In this document: positions 8,669 to 18,100 of the stretch, one piece after another
How positions within the stretch are numbered: the stretch's first letter is position 1
Layout of the letters: every line of letters begins with the position of its first letter
NCBI RefSeq assembly: GCF_008017825.1
Contig: NZ_VRLS01000052.1
Coordinates: 186,001-250,000 of the forward strand
DNA: 64,000 nucleotides
Direction: 5' to 3'
Origin: Mesonia sp008017825
Lineage (GTDB): Bacteria > Bacteroidota > Bacteroidia > Flavobacteriales > Flavobacteriaceae
Position numbers and translations under genes: made by a program
The notes under the pieces: model-generated
The model's input: the letters and a program-made list of their open reading frames with translations, nothing else
What the model was told of the DNA's origin: nothing
The model's database searches: none

Positions 8669-10861
8669 ATGAAAATTATTAGAATTTTACTCTTTTTATT
8701 TGCCCTACCCATGTTTTCTCAACAAGGAGGAATGTGGATTCCTTCTCTATTAGAAGGCATGAACGAAGGCGAAATGCAAACCTTAGGCATGCAAATGACT
8801 GCCGAAGACATTTATAGTGTTAACCAAAGTAGTTTAAAAGATGCCGTACCGCATTTTAATGGAGGCTGTACTTCTGAAGTAATATCACCAAAAGGTTTAT
8901 TACTCACTAATCACCACTGTGGTTACGGTCAAATTCAATCACATTCTTCTGTAGAAAATGATTATTTAGCTGATGGATTTTGGGCCAAAAACCTATCTGA
9001 TGAATTAGCGAATCCTGGAATGACAGTGACCTTTATAGTAGAAATTAAAGATGTGACCACTCAGATTTTAAAAAATACCGAAAACGCTTCTTCAGAAGAA
9101 GAAAAGCAACAAATTATTGCACAAAATAAGCAAAGCGTTATCGCTTCTTCACCTAAAGAAGAATGGCAAACGAATCGCATAAGCACATTTTATGACGGTA
9201 ATCAATTTATGCTTTTTAAAGTAGAGACTTTTAAAGACATTCGTTTAGTTGGTGCTCCTCCTTCATCTATTGGTAAGTTTGGATCTGATACCGATAACTG
9301 GATGTGGCCAAGACATACAGGAGATTTTTCTTTATTCAGAATTTATGCCGATAAAAATAATCGTCCAGCTGAATACAGCGAAAACAACGTTCCTTATACA
9401 CCAAAACACTACTTACCAGTAAGTTTAGATGGTGTTGCCGAAGATGATTTCACCTTAGTTTTTGGTTTCCCTGGAACAACCGATGAGTATTTACCAGCCG
9501 TAGCTGTAGAGCAATTGGTAGAAACTATCAACCCAGCAAGAATAGGCCTTCGCGAAGTAGCCTTAAAAGAGCAAGATGCCTTTATGCGTAAAGACCAGCA
9601 AATCAAGATACAGTATGCATCTAAATATGCACGTATTGCCAATTATTACAAAAAATGGATTGGAGAAAGCCAAGGTTTAAAAAAGACTGATGCTGTTGGA
9701 ATTAAAAGAAATCAAGAAAAGCAATTTACGCAACGTGTTAAAGCGAAAGGTTTAGAAAAAGAATACGGTTCCCTTTTAACAGATTTTGATAATGCTTACG
9801 CGGAATTTGAAGATTACAACCTTGCATATAATTTATTTTCAGAAGCTTTTATTCGTAACGTTGAATTATTAAAAAACGGATTTCAACTATACCAACTAGA
9901 ACAAGTATTAGAGGCTAGAGGTGAACAATCGTTTAATGACCGTAAAGCAAATATATTAGAAGATTTTAAAGCTTCTTATAAAGATTACAGCGCACAGGTA
10001 GATGAAAAAGTATTTGAGAAAGTAATCGAATTCTATGCTCAAAACACACCAAAAGAATTTTTATCTCAAGAATTTATTAAAAAGGATAAGTCTCAACTCA
10101 CTAAAGAAATTTATAATAATTCTGCCTTAACAACCTACAGCAAACTAGAAGAACTTTTAGAAGGTTCTAGTGAAGAAGTAGTAGAAAAATTAAATAAGGA
10201 TGAAGGGTATCAATTGGTAAAAGAACTATCAAAAGAATTTTTTGAGAATGTATTGCCTAACTATCGTAGCAAAAAAATAGAAATTGATGCGCTGCAAAAG
10301 ACATATATGAAAGCTTTATTAGAGCTCAGCCCTAAAGAAGCAAGACTTTTCCCTAATGCCAACGGAACGTTACGAGTTACTTACGGACAAGTAAAAGGAT
10401 ACAGTCCTAAAGATGCTGTAAAGTATAAGCCTGTTAGTTATCTAGAAGGAGTAAGAGAAAAGTACGTACCAGGAGATTATGAGTTTGATGTACCTCAAAA
10501 ACTTCTAGATCTAATCGATAATAAAGACTATGGTCAATATGCAGAAAATGGTAAAATGCCTGTGAATTTTATAGGAACTAATCATACCACCGGAGGAAAT
10601 TCTGGAAGTCCTGTTATCGATGCACAAGGAAACCTTATAGGTCTTAATTTTGACCGTGTTTGGGAAGGGACAATGAGTGATATTTATTACGACCCAAGTA
10701 TTTCTAGAAACATTATGGTTGATGCGCGTTACATTTTATTTATCATAGATAAGTATGCTGGTGCAACTCATTTAATAGATGAAATGAAATTGGTTCATCC
10801 TAAACAAAAAAATAATTCCGATAAGAAAAAAAGAAAAAGAAAGTCTAAGAAACGAAAGTAA
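8669..10861 (+). CDS. S46-family dipeptidyl-peptidase, DPP11-like
   Basis: The protein has 730 residues, a secreted or periplasmic serine peptidase with a signal peptide (MKIIRILLFLFALPMFSQ). The chymotrypsin-fold catalytic residues are probably H83 (in TNHHCGYG), D219 (in RHTGDFS) and S645 (in GNSGSP). R663 in NFDRVWE lies 18 residues after the serine. From family knowledge, DPP11 has Arg there (Ser655/Arg673 in Porphyromonas) and DPP7 has Gly, so I infer cleavage after acidic residues (X-Asp or X-Glu dipeptides). The C-terminus is an unusual Lys/Arg-rich tail. A shared terminator follows. The neighbouring dicarboxylate symporter could take up products, which is speculative. Confidence 0.92.
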   Translation: MKIIRILLFLFALPMFSQQGGMWIPSLLEGMNEGEMQTLGMQMTAEDIYSVNQSSLKDAVPHFNGGCTSEVISPKGLLLTNHHCGYGQIQSHSSVENDYLADGFWAKNLSDELANPGMTVTFIVEIKDVTTQILKNTENASSEEEKQQIIAQNKQSVIASSPKEEWQTNRISTFYDGNQFMLFKVETFKDIRLVGAPPSSIGKFGSDTDNWMWPRHTGDFSLFRIYADKNNRPAEYSENNVPYTPKHYLPVSLDGVAEDDFTLVFGFPGTTDEYLPAVAVEQLVETINPARIGLREVALKEQDAFMRKDQQIKIQYASKYARIANYYKKWIGESQGLKKTDAVGIKRNQEKQFTQRVKAKGLEKEYGSLLTDFDNAYAEFEDYNLAYNLFSEAFIRNVELLKNGFQLYQLEQVLEARGEQSFNDRKANILEDFKASYKDYSAQVDEKVFEKVIEFYAQNTPKEFLSQEFIKKDKSQLTKEIYNNSALTTYSKLEELLEGSSEEVVEKLNKDEGYQLVKELSKEFFENVLPNYRSKKIEIDALQKTYMKALLELSPKEARLFPNANGTLRVTYGQVKGYSPKDAVKYKPVSYLEGVREKYVPGDYEFDVPQKLLDLIDNKDYGQYAENGKMPVNFIGTNHTTGGNSGSPVIDAQGNLIGLNFDRVWEGTMSDIYYDPSISRNIMVDARYILFIIDKYAGATHLIDEMKLVHPKQKNNSDKKKRKRKSKKRK

Positions 10862-10880
10862 ACAAGACTATTTCTAAACA

Positions 10881-10915
10881 AAAAGACCGATGCTTCTATA
10901 GCATCGGTCTTTTTT
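10881..10915. terminator. Bidirectional terminator between S46 peptidase and symporter
   Basis: The arms AAAAGACCGATGC (10881-10893) and GCATCGGTCTTTT (10901-10913) form a 13-bp stem with a 7-nt loop and T-rich tails on both strands, between convergent genes. Confidence 0.9.
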
Positions 10916-10933
10916 ATACCAAGAGTCTCAAAA

Positions 10934-12103
10934 TTACAATTCTCTTTTTTCGGCAATTTTATCTACAATAATAGCTATAGCACCATCTCCAGTAATATTA
11001 GCTGCTGTCCCAAAACTGTCCATGGCAATATAAAGCGCTATCATTAGAGCTTGCGCTTCAGCATCAAAGCCAAGCATAGATTGAAGAATTCCTATAGCCG
11101 CCATAATTGCGCCCCCAGGAACACCAGGAGCCGCCACCATCGCGATTCCTAACATCATCACAAAACCAGCAAACATTCCAAAATTAAAATCTAATCCTTG
11201 CATTAACATTAAGGCTACCGCACAAGCTACGATCTTCATCGTACTTCCTGCCAAATGTATAGTAGCTCCCAACGGAATAACAAAATTAGCCACCTTAGGT
11301 GAAACTCCATTTAACTCTACCTGTTTTAATGTAACCGGAATAGTAGCCGCAGAGGACTGTGTTCCCAAGGCAGTAAAATAAGCAGGAATCATATTAAGTA
11401 AAGCCTTTATCGGATTTTTCTTTGCTATCGCTCCAGCAATCAAATACTGAATAAGTATCAACAAAATATGCATAATAAATATCACTCCTATAATCTTTAC
11501 AAAAACACCCAATACAGAAGCCACCTGTCCTTTAAAGGCTATCGCAGAAAAGATGCTTAATATGTAAATTGGCAACAATGGGATAATTACTTTTTCTATT
11601 AACATCATAATAATCTTTTGAAAATCAAAAGTCACTTTCTTTAAGGTACTTTCTCCCAAAGGAGCCAAACCTAAGCCTACAAGAAACGCCAAAACTAAAG
11701 CAGACATTACATCTAAAATTGGAGGTATATTAATTGAAAAATACGGAGATAACTCACGAGCTGCATTTTCTACACTTGCTACAGATTGCGGATCTATAAA
11801 AGAAGGAAAAATCCCCGAGGCAATAAAATAGGTAGAAAAACCAGAAAATAAAGTAGATGCATACGCAATGACAGCGGTAATAATCAATAATTTTTTAGCT
11901 CCTTTCCCTAAATCGCCAATTGCCGGCATAATTAATCCGAGGATAATTAGTGGAATTGCAAAGCCTAAAAACTCACTAAAAAAATGATTAAAAGTATTAA
12001 AAACTCGGTTTACAGATTCGGGCAAATACAGGCCAAAAACTATTCCAAGAATAATAGCTATAAATACTTTAAACAGTAGATTATTGATAATCTTTTTAAA
12101 CAT
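10934..12103 (-). CDS. Dicarboxylate/amino acid:cation symporter (SDF/DAACS family)
   Basis: This 389-residue polytopic inner-membrane protein has about eight helices plus the re-entrant hairpins of the GltPh fold. The first hairpin region has GTQSSAATIPVT (the serine-rich hairpin). The substrate/sodium region contains VIPLGATIHLAGSTMKI and the later GVPGGAIMAAIG. The family couples uptake of C4-dicarboxylates or acidic/neutral amino acids to Na+ or H+. The exact substrate cannot be read from the sequence. It is transcribed alone and convergently with the S46 peptidase. Confidence 0.9.
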   Translation of the reverse strand: MFKKIINNLLFKVFIAIILGIVFGLYLPESVNRVFNTFNHFFSEFLGFAIPLIILGLIMPAIGDLGKGAKKLLIITAVIAYASTLFSGFSTYFIASGIFPSFIDPQSVASVENAARELSPYFSINIPPILDVMSALVLAFLVGLGLAPLGESTLKKVTFDFQKIIMMLIEKVIIPLLPIYILSIFSAIAFKGQVASVLGVFVKIIGVIFIMHILLILIQYLIAGAIAKKNPIKALLNMIPAYFTALGTQSSAATIPVTLKQVELNGVSPKVANFVIPLGATIHLAGSTMKIVACAVALMLMQGLDFNFGMFAGFVMMLGIAMVAAPGVPGGAIMAAIGILQSMLGFDAEAQALMIALYIAMDSFGTAANITGDGAIAIIVDKIAEKREL

Positions 12104-12185
12104 AATATGCAGTTAAAATTAATAAGAAAGCTCAACAAAGATATTACCTTAGCTACTTCTATACCTGTTAAAACCGCACTATTTT

Positions 12186-12752
12186 ATGTCTTTAGAAATT
12201 ATACCTGCTCAAAAAAAACATGCTTCAGCTTCTGCGGAATTAATTTTAGATGCTATGGAAGAATTAATATATTTCTATTTGGGTGAAGAAAATAAACCAG
12301 AAGCCCTCCGTTTTTTAACTGATCAATTTTTATTAGAGGACAGCCTGTATAGTTATAAGCATACTCAAATACCTATTTTAAGAGGAAAAATTGTTGGTGT
12401 TCTTATTGCTTACGACTCCAGTAAACATCAAAGACTTCAGCAAATACTGAAAAATTACCTTGAAGAAAACTATAATTTTAAAGATGATTTAACTCCAGAA
12501 ACGGAAGCTGGAGAGTTCTATGTAGATACCATAAGTATAAACCCTTCTTTTCGTGGACAAAAAATTGGGAGCGAATTGCTTAAACATGCTGAAAAATTAG
12601 CATTAAAGCAAAAACACTCCCAAATAGGTTTGTTGGTAGACTTAGAGAATCCAAATGCTAAACGCTTGTATGAACGTATAGGTTATCAAGTAGTTAAACC
12701 TATAAGCTTAGGTAAACACGCTTACGAACATTTACAAAAACAGCTATATTAA
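12186..12752 (+). CDS. GNAT-family N-acetyltransferase
   Basis: The protein has 188 residues. The acetyl-CoA loop is in SFRGQKIGSELLKHAEKLA (R/Q-x-x-G-x-G/A type, about residues 119-137), followed by NPNAKRLYERIGY, the typical fourth-motif helix. Its substrate is unknown. It starts 82 bp from the divergent symporter gene and ends tail-to-tail with paaY, overlapping it by 4 bp, so it is not part of the PAA operon. Confidence 0.85.
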   Translation: MSLEIIPAQKKHASASAELILDAMEELIYFYLGEENKPEALRFLTDQFLLEDSLYSYKHTQIPILRGKIVGVLIAYDSSKHQRLQQILKNYLEENYNFKDDLTPETEAGEFYVDTISINPSFRGQKIGSELLKHAEKLALKQKHSQIGLLVDLENPNAKRLYERIGYQVVKPISLGKHAYEHLQKQLY

Positions 12753-13348
12753 TGATCTTTCTTCATCTCTTGTAAAGTCTTATAAAAATCTTCTTGTACA
12801 GGTCTGTTTTTAGGAATTTCCCTTAGAGGCTCTACTTCTTTCAAGCTTTCGTGACAATCGGTTGGGAGTTGTTGATAAAGTTTAGTGCCAGCAGTTTTCC
12901 ATGCAATCATATCATCAGAAACTTGTTTGATCACCTTTGCAGGATTTCCTACAACTAAACTCCTTGACGGAATTTTAGTTTCGGCTTTCACAAAAGCCAT
13001 AGCACCAACGATAGATTCATCGCCAATTTCGGCATCATCCATAATCACAGTATTCATTCCGATAAGGCAATTTTCACCTAAATTAGCACCGTGAATTATG
13101 GCTCCGTGTCCTACGTGAGCACCTTTTTTTAATACGATGCTCTTCCCTGGAAACATATGTACCGTGCAATTCTCTTGTACATTTACCCCGTCTTCTAATA
13201 TAATTTCGCCCCAATCGCCTCGAATTGCAGCACCCGGACCAATATAGCAGTCTTTTCCAATTATTACATTGCCTGTAACGGCCGCTAACGGATGTACAAA
13301 ACTGCTTTCGTGTACTACAGGAATATGCCCTTTAAAAGAATAAATCAT
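12749..13348 (-). CDS. paaY: PaaY, gamma-carbonic-anhydrase-like thioesterase
   Basis: The protein has 199 residues and a left-handed beta-helix of hexapeptide repeats (about 15-150). It opens with IYSFKGHIPVVHESSFVHP, very close to the PaaY N-terminus. Metal-ligand histidines are visible in VHMFPG and GHGAIIHGA. In E. coli PaaY is a thioesterase that recycles CoA from dead-end PAA intermediates. Here it is the last gene of the PAA operon, 91 bp after paaF, with a palindromic repeat in the gap. A generic gamma-carbonic-anhydrase role is the alternative, but the context supports PaaY. Confidence 0.85.
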   Translation of the reverse strand: MIYSFKGHIPVVHESSFVHPLAAVTGNVIIGKDCYIGPGAAIRGDWGEIILEDGVNVQENCTVHMFPGKSIVLKKGAHVGHGAIIHGANLGENCLIGMNTVIMDDAEIGDESIVGAMAFVKAETKIPSRSLVVGNPAKVIKQVSDDMIAWKTAGTKLYQQLPTDCHESLKEVEPLREIPKNRPVQEDFYKTLQEMKKDH

Positions 13349-13376
13349 AAGTATAAATAATAAATTTTAAATGTAG

Positions 13377-13434
13377 AATGATAAAGTTTAAACCGTTTTG
13401 AATTTTAAATTTTTCGGTTTTACAGTTTATCATT
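13377..13434. repeat. Intergenic palindrome in paaF-paaY gap
   Basis: AATGATAAA (13377-13385) pairs with TTTATCATT (13426-13434), and inside AAACCG (13390-13395) pairs with CGGTTT (13415-13420). The outer arm is the same string that starts the perfect 18-bp arm at 31001. Confidence 0.55.
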
Positions 13435-13439
13435 TTATT

Positions 13440-14192
13440 TTATTTAAACTTCTTAAGTTTCTCTTTAGTGAAAGAAGACAATACTAGACGACCACTAATT
13501 TTTGCGCGTTCGTTTAAAAGTTCATCCCAATCTTCAGTGCCTCTCCAAAACATTTGCTTCATTTCTTTTACCGCCTCTGGATTGTAGCCACATAAATTCT
13601 GAGCAAATTCAGCTATAGCTTCATCTAATTCTTCGGTAGAATCGTACACTTTCGTAAATAATCCTTTTTGCATGGCCCATTCTGGAGAGTAAAATGAATT
13701 GGCATCAATTGCAATTTGTGACATTCCGCTTACACCTAATTTACGCTGAACCGCAGGACCCACCACAAACGGACCTATACCAATATTTAACTCACTTAAT
13801 TTAATGGCAGCAAATTTAGTCGCCATACAATAATCCATCGCACTCGCTAAACCAACTCCGCCCCCTACAGTTTTTCCTTGTACGCGACCAATGATAAATT
13901 TAGGGCACTTACGCATCGCATTGATCACATTAGCAAATCCCATAAAGAATTTTTCGCCTTCTACTTCGTCTTTTATATTGATGAGCTCTTTAAAGCTTGC
14001 TCCTGCACAAAAAGTACGTTCTCCACCAGATTTTAAAATAATGACTAATACCTCATCATTTTTTCCTGTTTCAGTAATCGTATCGGCTAATTTAGCTAAG
14101 ATATCACCTGGCAAACTGTTATGTGCTGGATGAAAAAACTCTATGGTAGCTACTTGATCTTGTATACTTTGTTTTACATAGGGTTGTGTCAT
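13440..14192 (-). CDS. paaF: Enoyl-CoA hydratase/isomerase family protein, probable PaaF role
   Basis: This 250-residue crotonase-fold protein is placed between paaZ and paaY. The oxyanion-hole motifs are present (TFCAGASFKEL and GKTVGGGVGLA). The position that holds the first catalytic Glu in rat enoyl-CoA hydratase (GGGCELA) is Gly here (GGGVGLA), while the second Glu is kept in LSELNIGIG. By elimination it would be the 2,3-dehydroadipyl-CoA hydratase PaaF, since the other crotonase gene (21138-21920) is PaaG. The missing Glu makes that assignment uncertain; isomerase or another hydratase chemistry is possible. Confidence 0.7.
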   Translation of the reverse strand: MTQPYVKQSIQDQVATIEFFHPAHNSLPGDILAKLADTITETGKNDEVLVIILKSGGERTFCAGASFKELINIKDEVEGEKFFMGFANVINAMRKCPKFIIGRVQGKTVGGGVGLASAMDYCMATKFAAIKLSELNIGIGPFVVGPAVQRKLGVSGMSQIAIDANSFYSPEWAMQKGLFTKVYDSTEELDEAIAEFAQNLCGYNPEAVKEMKQMFWRGTEDWDELLNERAKISGRLVLSSFTKEKLKKFK

Positions 14193-14260
14193 AATCGTAA
14201 TATTTTATAGGAAAGCTGAAAAGAGATAATCTCTTTTCAGCTTTATTGATTTTTTATTAA

Positions 14261-16795
14261 TTAAAGTAATTCAAACTGAGAAAAATGATGATTAAGGTGC
14301 TTACGCTCTAGTAATCCCCACTCATATTTGGTTAATTCTCCAAAAACAGCATTTTTTAAAGTCGCATTAGGATTTCTTTTAAAGAACTCTATATATTCTT
14401 TACGTGACTCCTTCAATTTTTCTTTGGCCTCATTCAAACTTGAATGTTTCAATTCAAAAAGTTCCCCTTCTTTGTATAACGGAAAATTATAATTTTTTGG
14501 CATTTTTTTGTAGTTCCATAACGTAGCACGAGTATCGTCTAAGTACTTTTCTGGAGTAGCGATTTCGAAATCTTGAATTTCTCCAGAGGCAATACGGTAA
14601 CTGGTTTCTAAATGCTCTACCATGTGTTGCGGACTCATTTCTCCCCAAGCCGGCTTTTGATTTTCCTCTAACTTTGCAATTGAGTTTTCAAAAACCTCAT
14701 CGGTGATTTCCGTAAAGGTAGTTTGCTTCTTTTGCACCATGGTTAAAATAGTAGCGATACAAACTAAGGCTTCTTTTTCTTCGGCTTCCGTTTCTGGAAT
14801 TTTCCCATCGGTTACATTGGTATCAAAAACCTCTACAAACCATTTTACAATTCCGCTAGGTAATTCTTGTCCTTTTTGCTCTCTGTCTACTTTTTCTTTA
14901 CACGTTAATCTCACATGAATAGTATCATTGTGATAAAGCGGACGTAAGAATCTTATTTCTTCTAAACCATAATTTGCCGCTACTGGACCTTTGTTAGGAT
15001 ACACAAATAATCCCGCTGCTGCGGAAATAATAAAATATCCGTGTGCTGTTCTCTGCTCAAAAATACTTCCGTCAAGAGACGTAATATCGGTATGAGCGTA
15101 GAAATGATCCCAAGTAAGGTTTCCAAAATTTACGATATCGGTATCAGTGATGGTTCTATTGTGTGTTTTAAGTGACATTCCTGGCTGAATATCTTCCCAA
15201 TGGTATGCAAACGGATGCTTCTCTGCTTCTTTATAATCTGCATTGGGTTGATAAATCCCCGTGATTTCCGTTAATGTAGTCGGTGAACCTTGAATGGCAC
15301 AACGCTGTAAATAATGTTTAATACCACGCATACCGCCCATTTCTTCTCCGCCACCAGCACGACCTGGACCACCGTGAATTAAGTTAGGTAATGGTGAACC
15401 GTGACCTGTACTTTGCTTCGCACTTTCTCTATTCAGCACTAAGATTCTCCCGTGATGCGTAGCTGCATTTACCGTATATTCTTTAGCAATTTTATCATCG
15501 TTTGTGGTGATAGAACTTACTAACGATCCTTTCCCCATTCTAGATAATTCAATCGCATCTTCTAGATTTTTATAAGGCATCAATGTGCTTACAGGTCCGA
15601 ATGCTTCGGTAACGTGAGCTGTTTCGTTTGCTAACGGATCGTTTTCACGTAATAAAATAGGCTTCATAAATGCTCCTTTTTCAAAATCGGCACCTACTGC
15701 TTTTCCTGTTTCGAAATCTCCATAAACGATATCGGCAGATTTTGCTATTTCATTTACACTATTTTTAACAGCTTCTAATTGTTTTCTATCAATTAAAGTT
15801 CCCATTCTTACCTCTTTTAAACGAGGATCTCCGTAGGTCACTTTATCTAAGGCTTTTCCTAATGAAATTTGAACGTCTTCTATTAAATTTTCTGGAACAA
15901 TGATTCGACGAATAGCGGTACATTTTTGTCCACATTTAGTGGTCATTTCATTACGTACTTCTTTGATAAATAAATCAAATTCTGGAGTACCTGGTGTTGC
16001 ATCTTCTCCTAAAATAGAAGCATTTAATGAATCTGCTTCCATCGTAAATGGTACAGATTCTTCAATTAACCTAGGATGTGTTTTTAGTTTTCTCCCCGTT
16101 GCAGCTGAACCTGTAAAAGTTACTACATCTTGAGATTCTACCGTATCTAAAATATCTCTTTTCGTTCCACTAATTAATTGTAAAGCACCTTCAGGTAAGA
16201 TTCCTGAATCGATAATTACTTTTACCACTGCTTCAGTTAAATAAGCACTTTGCGGAGCTGGTAGTACAACGGCTGGCATACCCGCCATCCAATTCACCGC
16301 ACATTTTTCTAACATTCCCCAAACCGGGAAATTAAACGCATTAATATGTACTGCTACTCCTTGTCTTGGCACCATAATATGATGCGCCATAAATCTTCCT
16401 CCACGAGATAAATCTATAGGATCTCCTTCTACGTGATAAGGCTGATTAGGAAATAATTTACGTAAAGACGCATTAGAAAACAAGTTTCCAAAACCACCTT
16501 CAATATCTACCCAACTATCTATTTTGGTAGCTCCAGTTTTAAAGCTTACATCATAAAAAGAACGTTTGTGTTTTTGAAGGTGAAAGGCTAATTTTTTAAG
16601 CATTAAACCACGTTCTTGAAACGTCATTTTTCTTAATGCTCCCCCTTTTGACCTTCCGTATTGTAAAACTTCTGGAACATCTATTCCTTCGGTAGTGACA
16701 TTCGTAAAATGCTCTCCAGTGACTGAATCTAAAATAGGAGTTCCTTCTCCTTTTCCATCAATCCAGCTTCCTTGTATATAGTGTTGTGTTTTCAT
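14261..16795 (-). CDS. paaZ: PaaZ: oxepin-CoA hydrolase / semialdehyde dehydrogenase with extra C-terminal DinB-like domain
   Basis: The protein has 844 residues against about 680 for E. coli PaaZ. Residues about 1-510 are the aldehyde dehydrogenase domain, with catalytic C292 (in GQKCTA) and general base E253 (in TMEADSLNAS). Residues about 525-690 are the MaoC-type (R)-hydratase domain that opens the oxepin ring, with D563 and H568 in WDHFYAHTD. Residues about 695-844 are an additional helical domain with SPQHMVEHLE and KHLNHHFSQF, which resembles DinB/DUF1569 proteins. The enzyme hydrolyses 2-oxepin-CoA and oxidises the aldehyde to 3-oxo-5,6-dehydrosuberyl-CoA. It sits between paaJ and paaF in the operon. 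Confidence 0.95.
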   Translation of the reverse strand: MKTQHYIQGSWIDGKGEGTPILDSVTGEHFTNVTTEGIDVPEVLQYGRSKGGALRKMTFQERGLMLKKLAFHLQKHKRSFYDVSFKTGATKIDSWVDIEGGFGNLFSNASLRKLFPNQPYHVEGDPIDLSRGGRFMAHHIMVPRQGVAVHINAFNFPVWGMLEKCAVNWMAGMPAVVLPAPQSAYLTEAVVKVIIDSGILPEGALQLISGTKRDILDTVESQDVVTFTGSAATGRKLKTHPRLIEESVPFTMEADSLNASILGEDATPGTPEFDLFIKEVRNEMTTKCGQKCTAIRRIIVPENLIEDVQISLGKALDKVTYGDPRLKEVRMGTLIDRKQLEAVKNSVNEIAKSADIVYGDFETGKAVGADFEKGAFMKPILLRENDPLANETAHVTEAFGPVSTLMPYKNLEDAIELSRMGKGSLVSSITTNDDKIAKEYTVNAATHHGRILVLNRESAKQSTGHGSPLPNLIHGGPGRAGGGEEMGGMRGIKHYLQRCAIQGSPTTLTEITGIYQPNADYKEAEKHPFAYHWEDIQPGMSLKTHNRTITDTDIVNFGNLTWDHFYAHTDITSLDGSIFEQRTAHGYFIISAAAGLFVYPNKGPVAANYGLEEIRFLRPLYHNDTIHVRLTCKEKVDREQKGQELPSGIVKWFVEVFDTNVTDGKIPETEAEEKEALVCIATILTMVQKKQTTFTEITDEVFENSIAKLEENQKPAWGEMSPQHMVEHLETSYRIASGEIQDFEIATPEKYLDDTRATLWNYKKMPKNYNFPLYKEGELFELKHSSLNEAKEKLKESRKEYIEFFKRNPNATLKNAVFGELTKYEWGLLERKHLNHHFSQFELL

Positions 16796-16809
16796 ATTTA
16801 TTTTATTTT

Positions 16810-16840
16810 GCTGTCAACCGCTCGACTCCGTTTGAGGTGA
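16810..16840. repeat. Short dispersed 'GGAGTCGA' type repeat in paaJ-paaZ gap
   Basis: TGTCA (16810-16814) and TGACA (16836-16840) bound a unit whose minus strand contains AAACGGAGTCGAGCGG. It has the form of the TGTCA...GGAGTCGA...TGACA palindromic repeats commonly scattered between genes in Bacteroidota. Only one copy was seen in this window. Confidence 0.5.
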
Positions 16841-16871
16841 CATTCAGCATCATATTAAATTTTTAGATTTC

Positions 16872-18083
16872 CTACTTGGTAGAAACATTTTCAATTACAG
16901 CAGCATAACCTTGACCTACACCTACACACATCGTTACCAATGCATATTTTTTCCCAGTCATTTTTAATTCTAAAGCTGCAGAATAAGCTAATCTTGCTCC
17001 TGTAACTCCAAGCGGGTGACCAATAGCTATAGCACCCCCGTTAGGATTTAATCTAGGATCATTATCTTTTAAACCCCAAGCTCTGACACAAGCTAAAGCC
17101 TGAGCTGCAAAAGCTTCATTTAATTCGATCACATCCATATCCTCCATGGTTAATCCAGCTTTTTCTAAAGCTTTATTAGAAGCTTCAACGGGACCAATTC
17201 CCATAATTCTAGGCTCTACACCTACTACTGCCGAACTTAAAATTTTCGCCATTGGTGTTAAACCATATTCTTTCACAGCTTTTTCTGAAGCAATAATAGT
17301 GGCAGCTGCTCCGTCATTTAATCCTGAAGAATTTCCTGCAGTTACGCTTCCATCTTTACGGAAAGCAGGACGAAGTTTTCCTAAAATTTCTTTAGTAGTC
17401 GTTGGTTTTACAAACTCATCTTTACTAAACTGAATAGGATCTTTTTTTCTTTGCGGAATTTCTACCGTAACGATTTCTTTAGCTAAACGTCCATTTTCTT
17501 GGGCTTTAGTAGCTTTCATTTGGCTCCAATAAGCAAAAACATCTTGATCTTCTCTCGATATATTATATTTATCTACTAAGTTCTCTGCAGTCATTCCCAT
17601 CCCATCGGTACCATACATGTCGTGCATTTTTGGATTTACAAAACGCCAACCAAAACTGGTATCATACATTTTAGCATCATTCCCATAAGCACTAGAAGGT
17701 TTTGCAATAGCGTACGGGCCGCGTGTCATATGTTCTACTCCACCGCTAATAAACACATCTCCGTCTCCTGCTTTTATCGCACGATTAGCATGAATAATAG
17801 CCGAAAGACCACTACTACATAATCTATTCACAGTTTCTCCCGGAACACTATGTGGCAAGCCTGCCAAAAGCGAACACATGCGGGCAACATTACGATTGTC
17901 TTCTCCTGCTTGATTGGCACAACCTAGAATAACATCCGCGTAAGCGTCTTGAGGAATATTCGGGTTTCTTTTAACGATTTCTTTAATCACTAAAGCTCCT
18001 AAATCGTCTGCTCTTACTGGAGAGAGCGTTCCTTTATAATTTGCTATTGGTGTTCTTACACCATCAATAATATATGCATTCAT
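16872..18083 (-). CDS. paaJ: 3-oxoadipyl-CoA / 3-oxo-5,6-dehydrosuberyl-CoA thiolase
   Basis: The protein has 403 residues, the normal length for PaaJ. The nucleophilic Cys is C89 in NRLCSSGLSAI, the His motif is GGAIAIGHPLGVTGAR, and the second Cys is about C386 in CVGVGQGYAAV, so the active site is complete. It cleaves the 3-oxo intermediates of the PAA pathway to acetyl-CoA, and finally to succinyl-CoA and acetyl-CoA. It is flanked by the ypfJ-like peptidase upstream (17-bp gap) and paaZ downstream (76-bp gap with a small repeat). A generic acetyl-CoA acyltransferase is possible, but operon position and length fit PaaJ. Confidence 0.92.
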   Translation of the reverse strand: MNAYIIDGVRTPIANYKGTLSPVRADDLGALVIKEIVKRNPNIPQDAYADVILGCANQAGEDNRNVARMCSLLAGLPHSVPGETVNRLCSSGLSAIIHANRAIKAGDGDVFISGGVEHMTRGPYAIAKPSSAYGNDAKMYDTSFGWRFVNPKMHDMYGTDGMGMTAENLVDKYNISREDQDVFAYWSQMKATKAQENGRLAKEIVTVEIPQRKKDPIQFSKDEFVKPTTTKEILGKLRPAFRKDGSVTAGNSSGLNDGAAATIIASEKAVKEYGLTPMAKILSSAVVGVEPRIMGIGPVEASNKALEKAGLTMEDMDVIELNEAFAAQALACVRAWGLKDNDPRLNPNGGAIAIGHPLGVTGARLAYSAALELKMTGKKYALVTMCVGVGQGYAAVIENVSTK

Positions 18084-18100
18084 AAATAATCTATTTTTAA

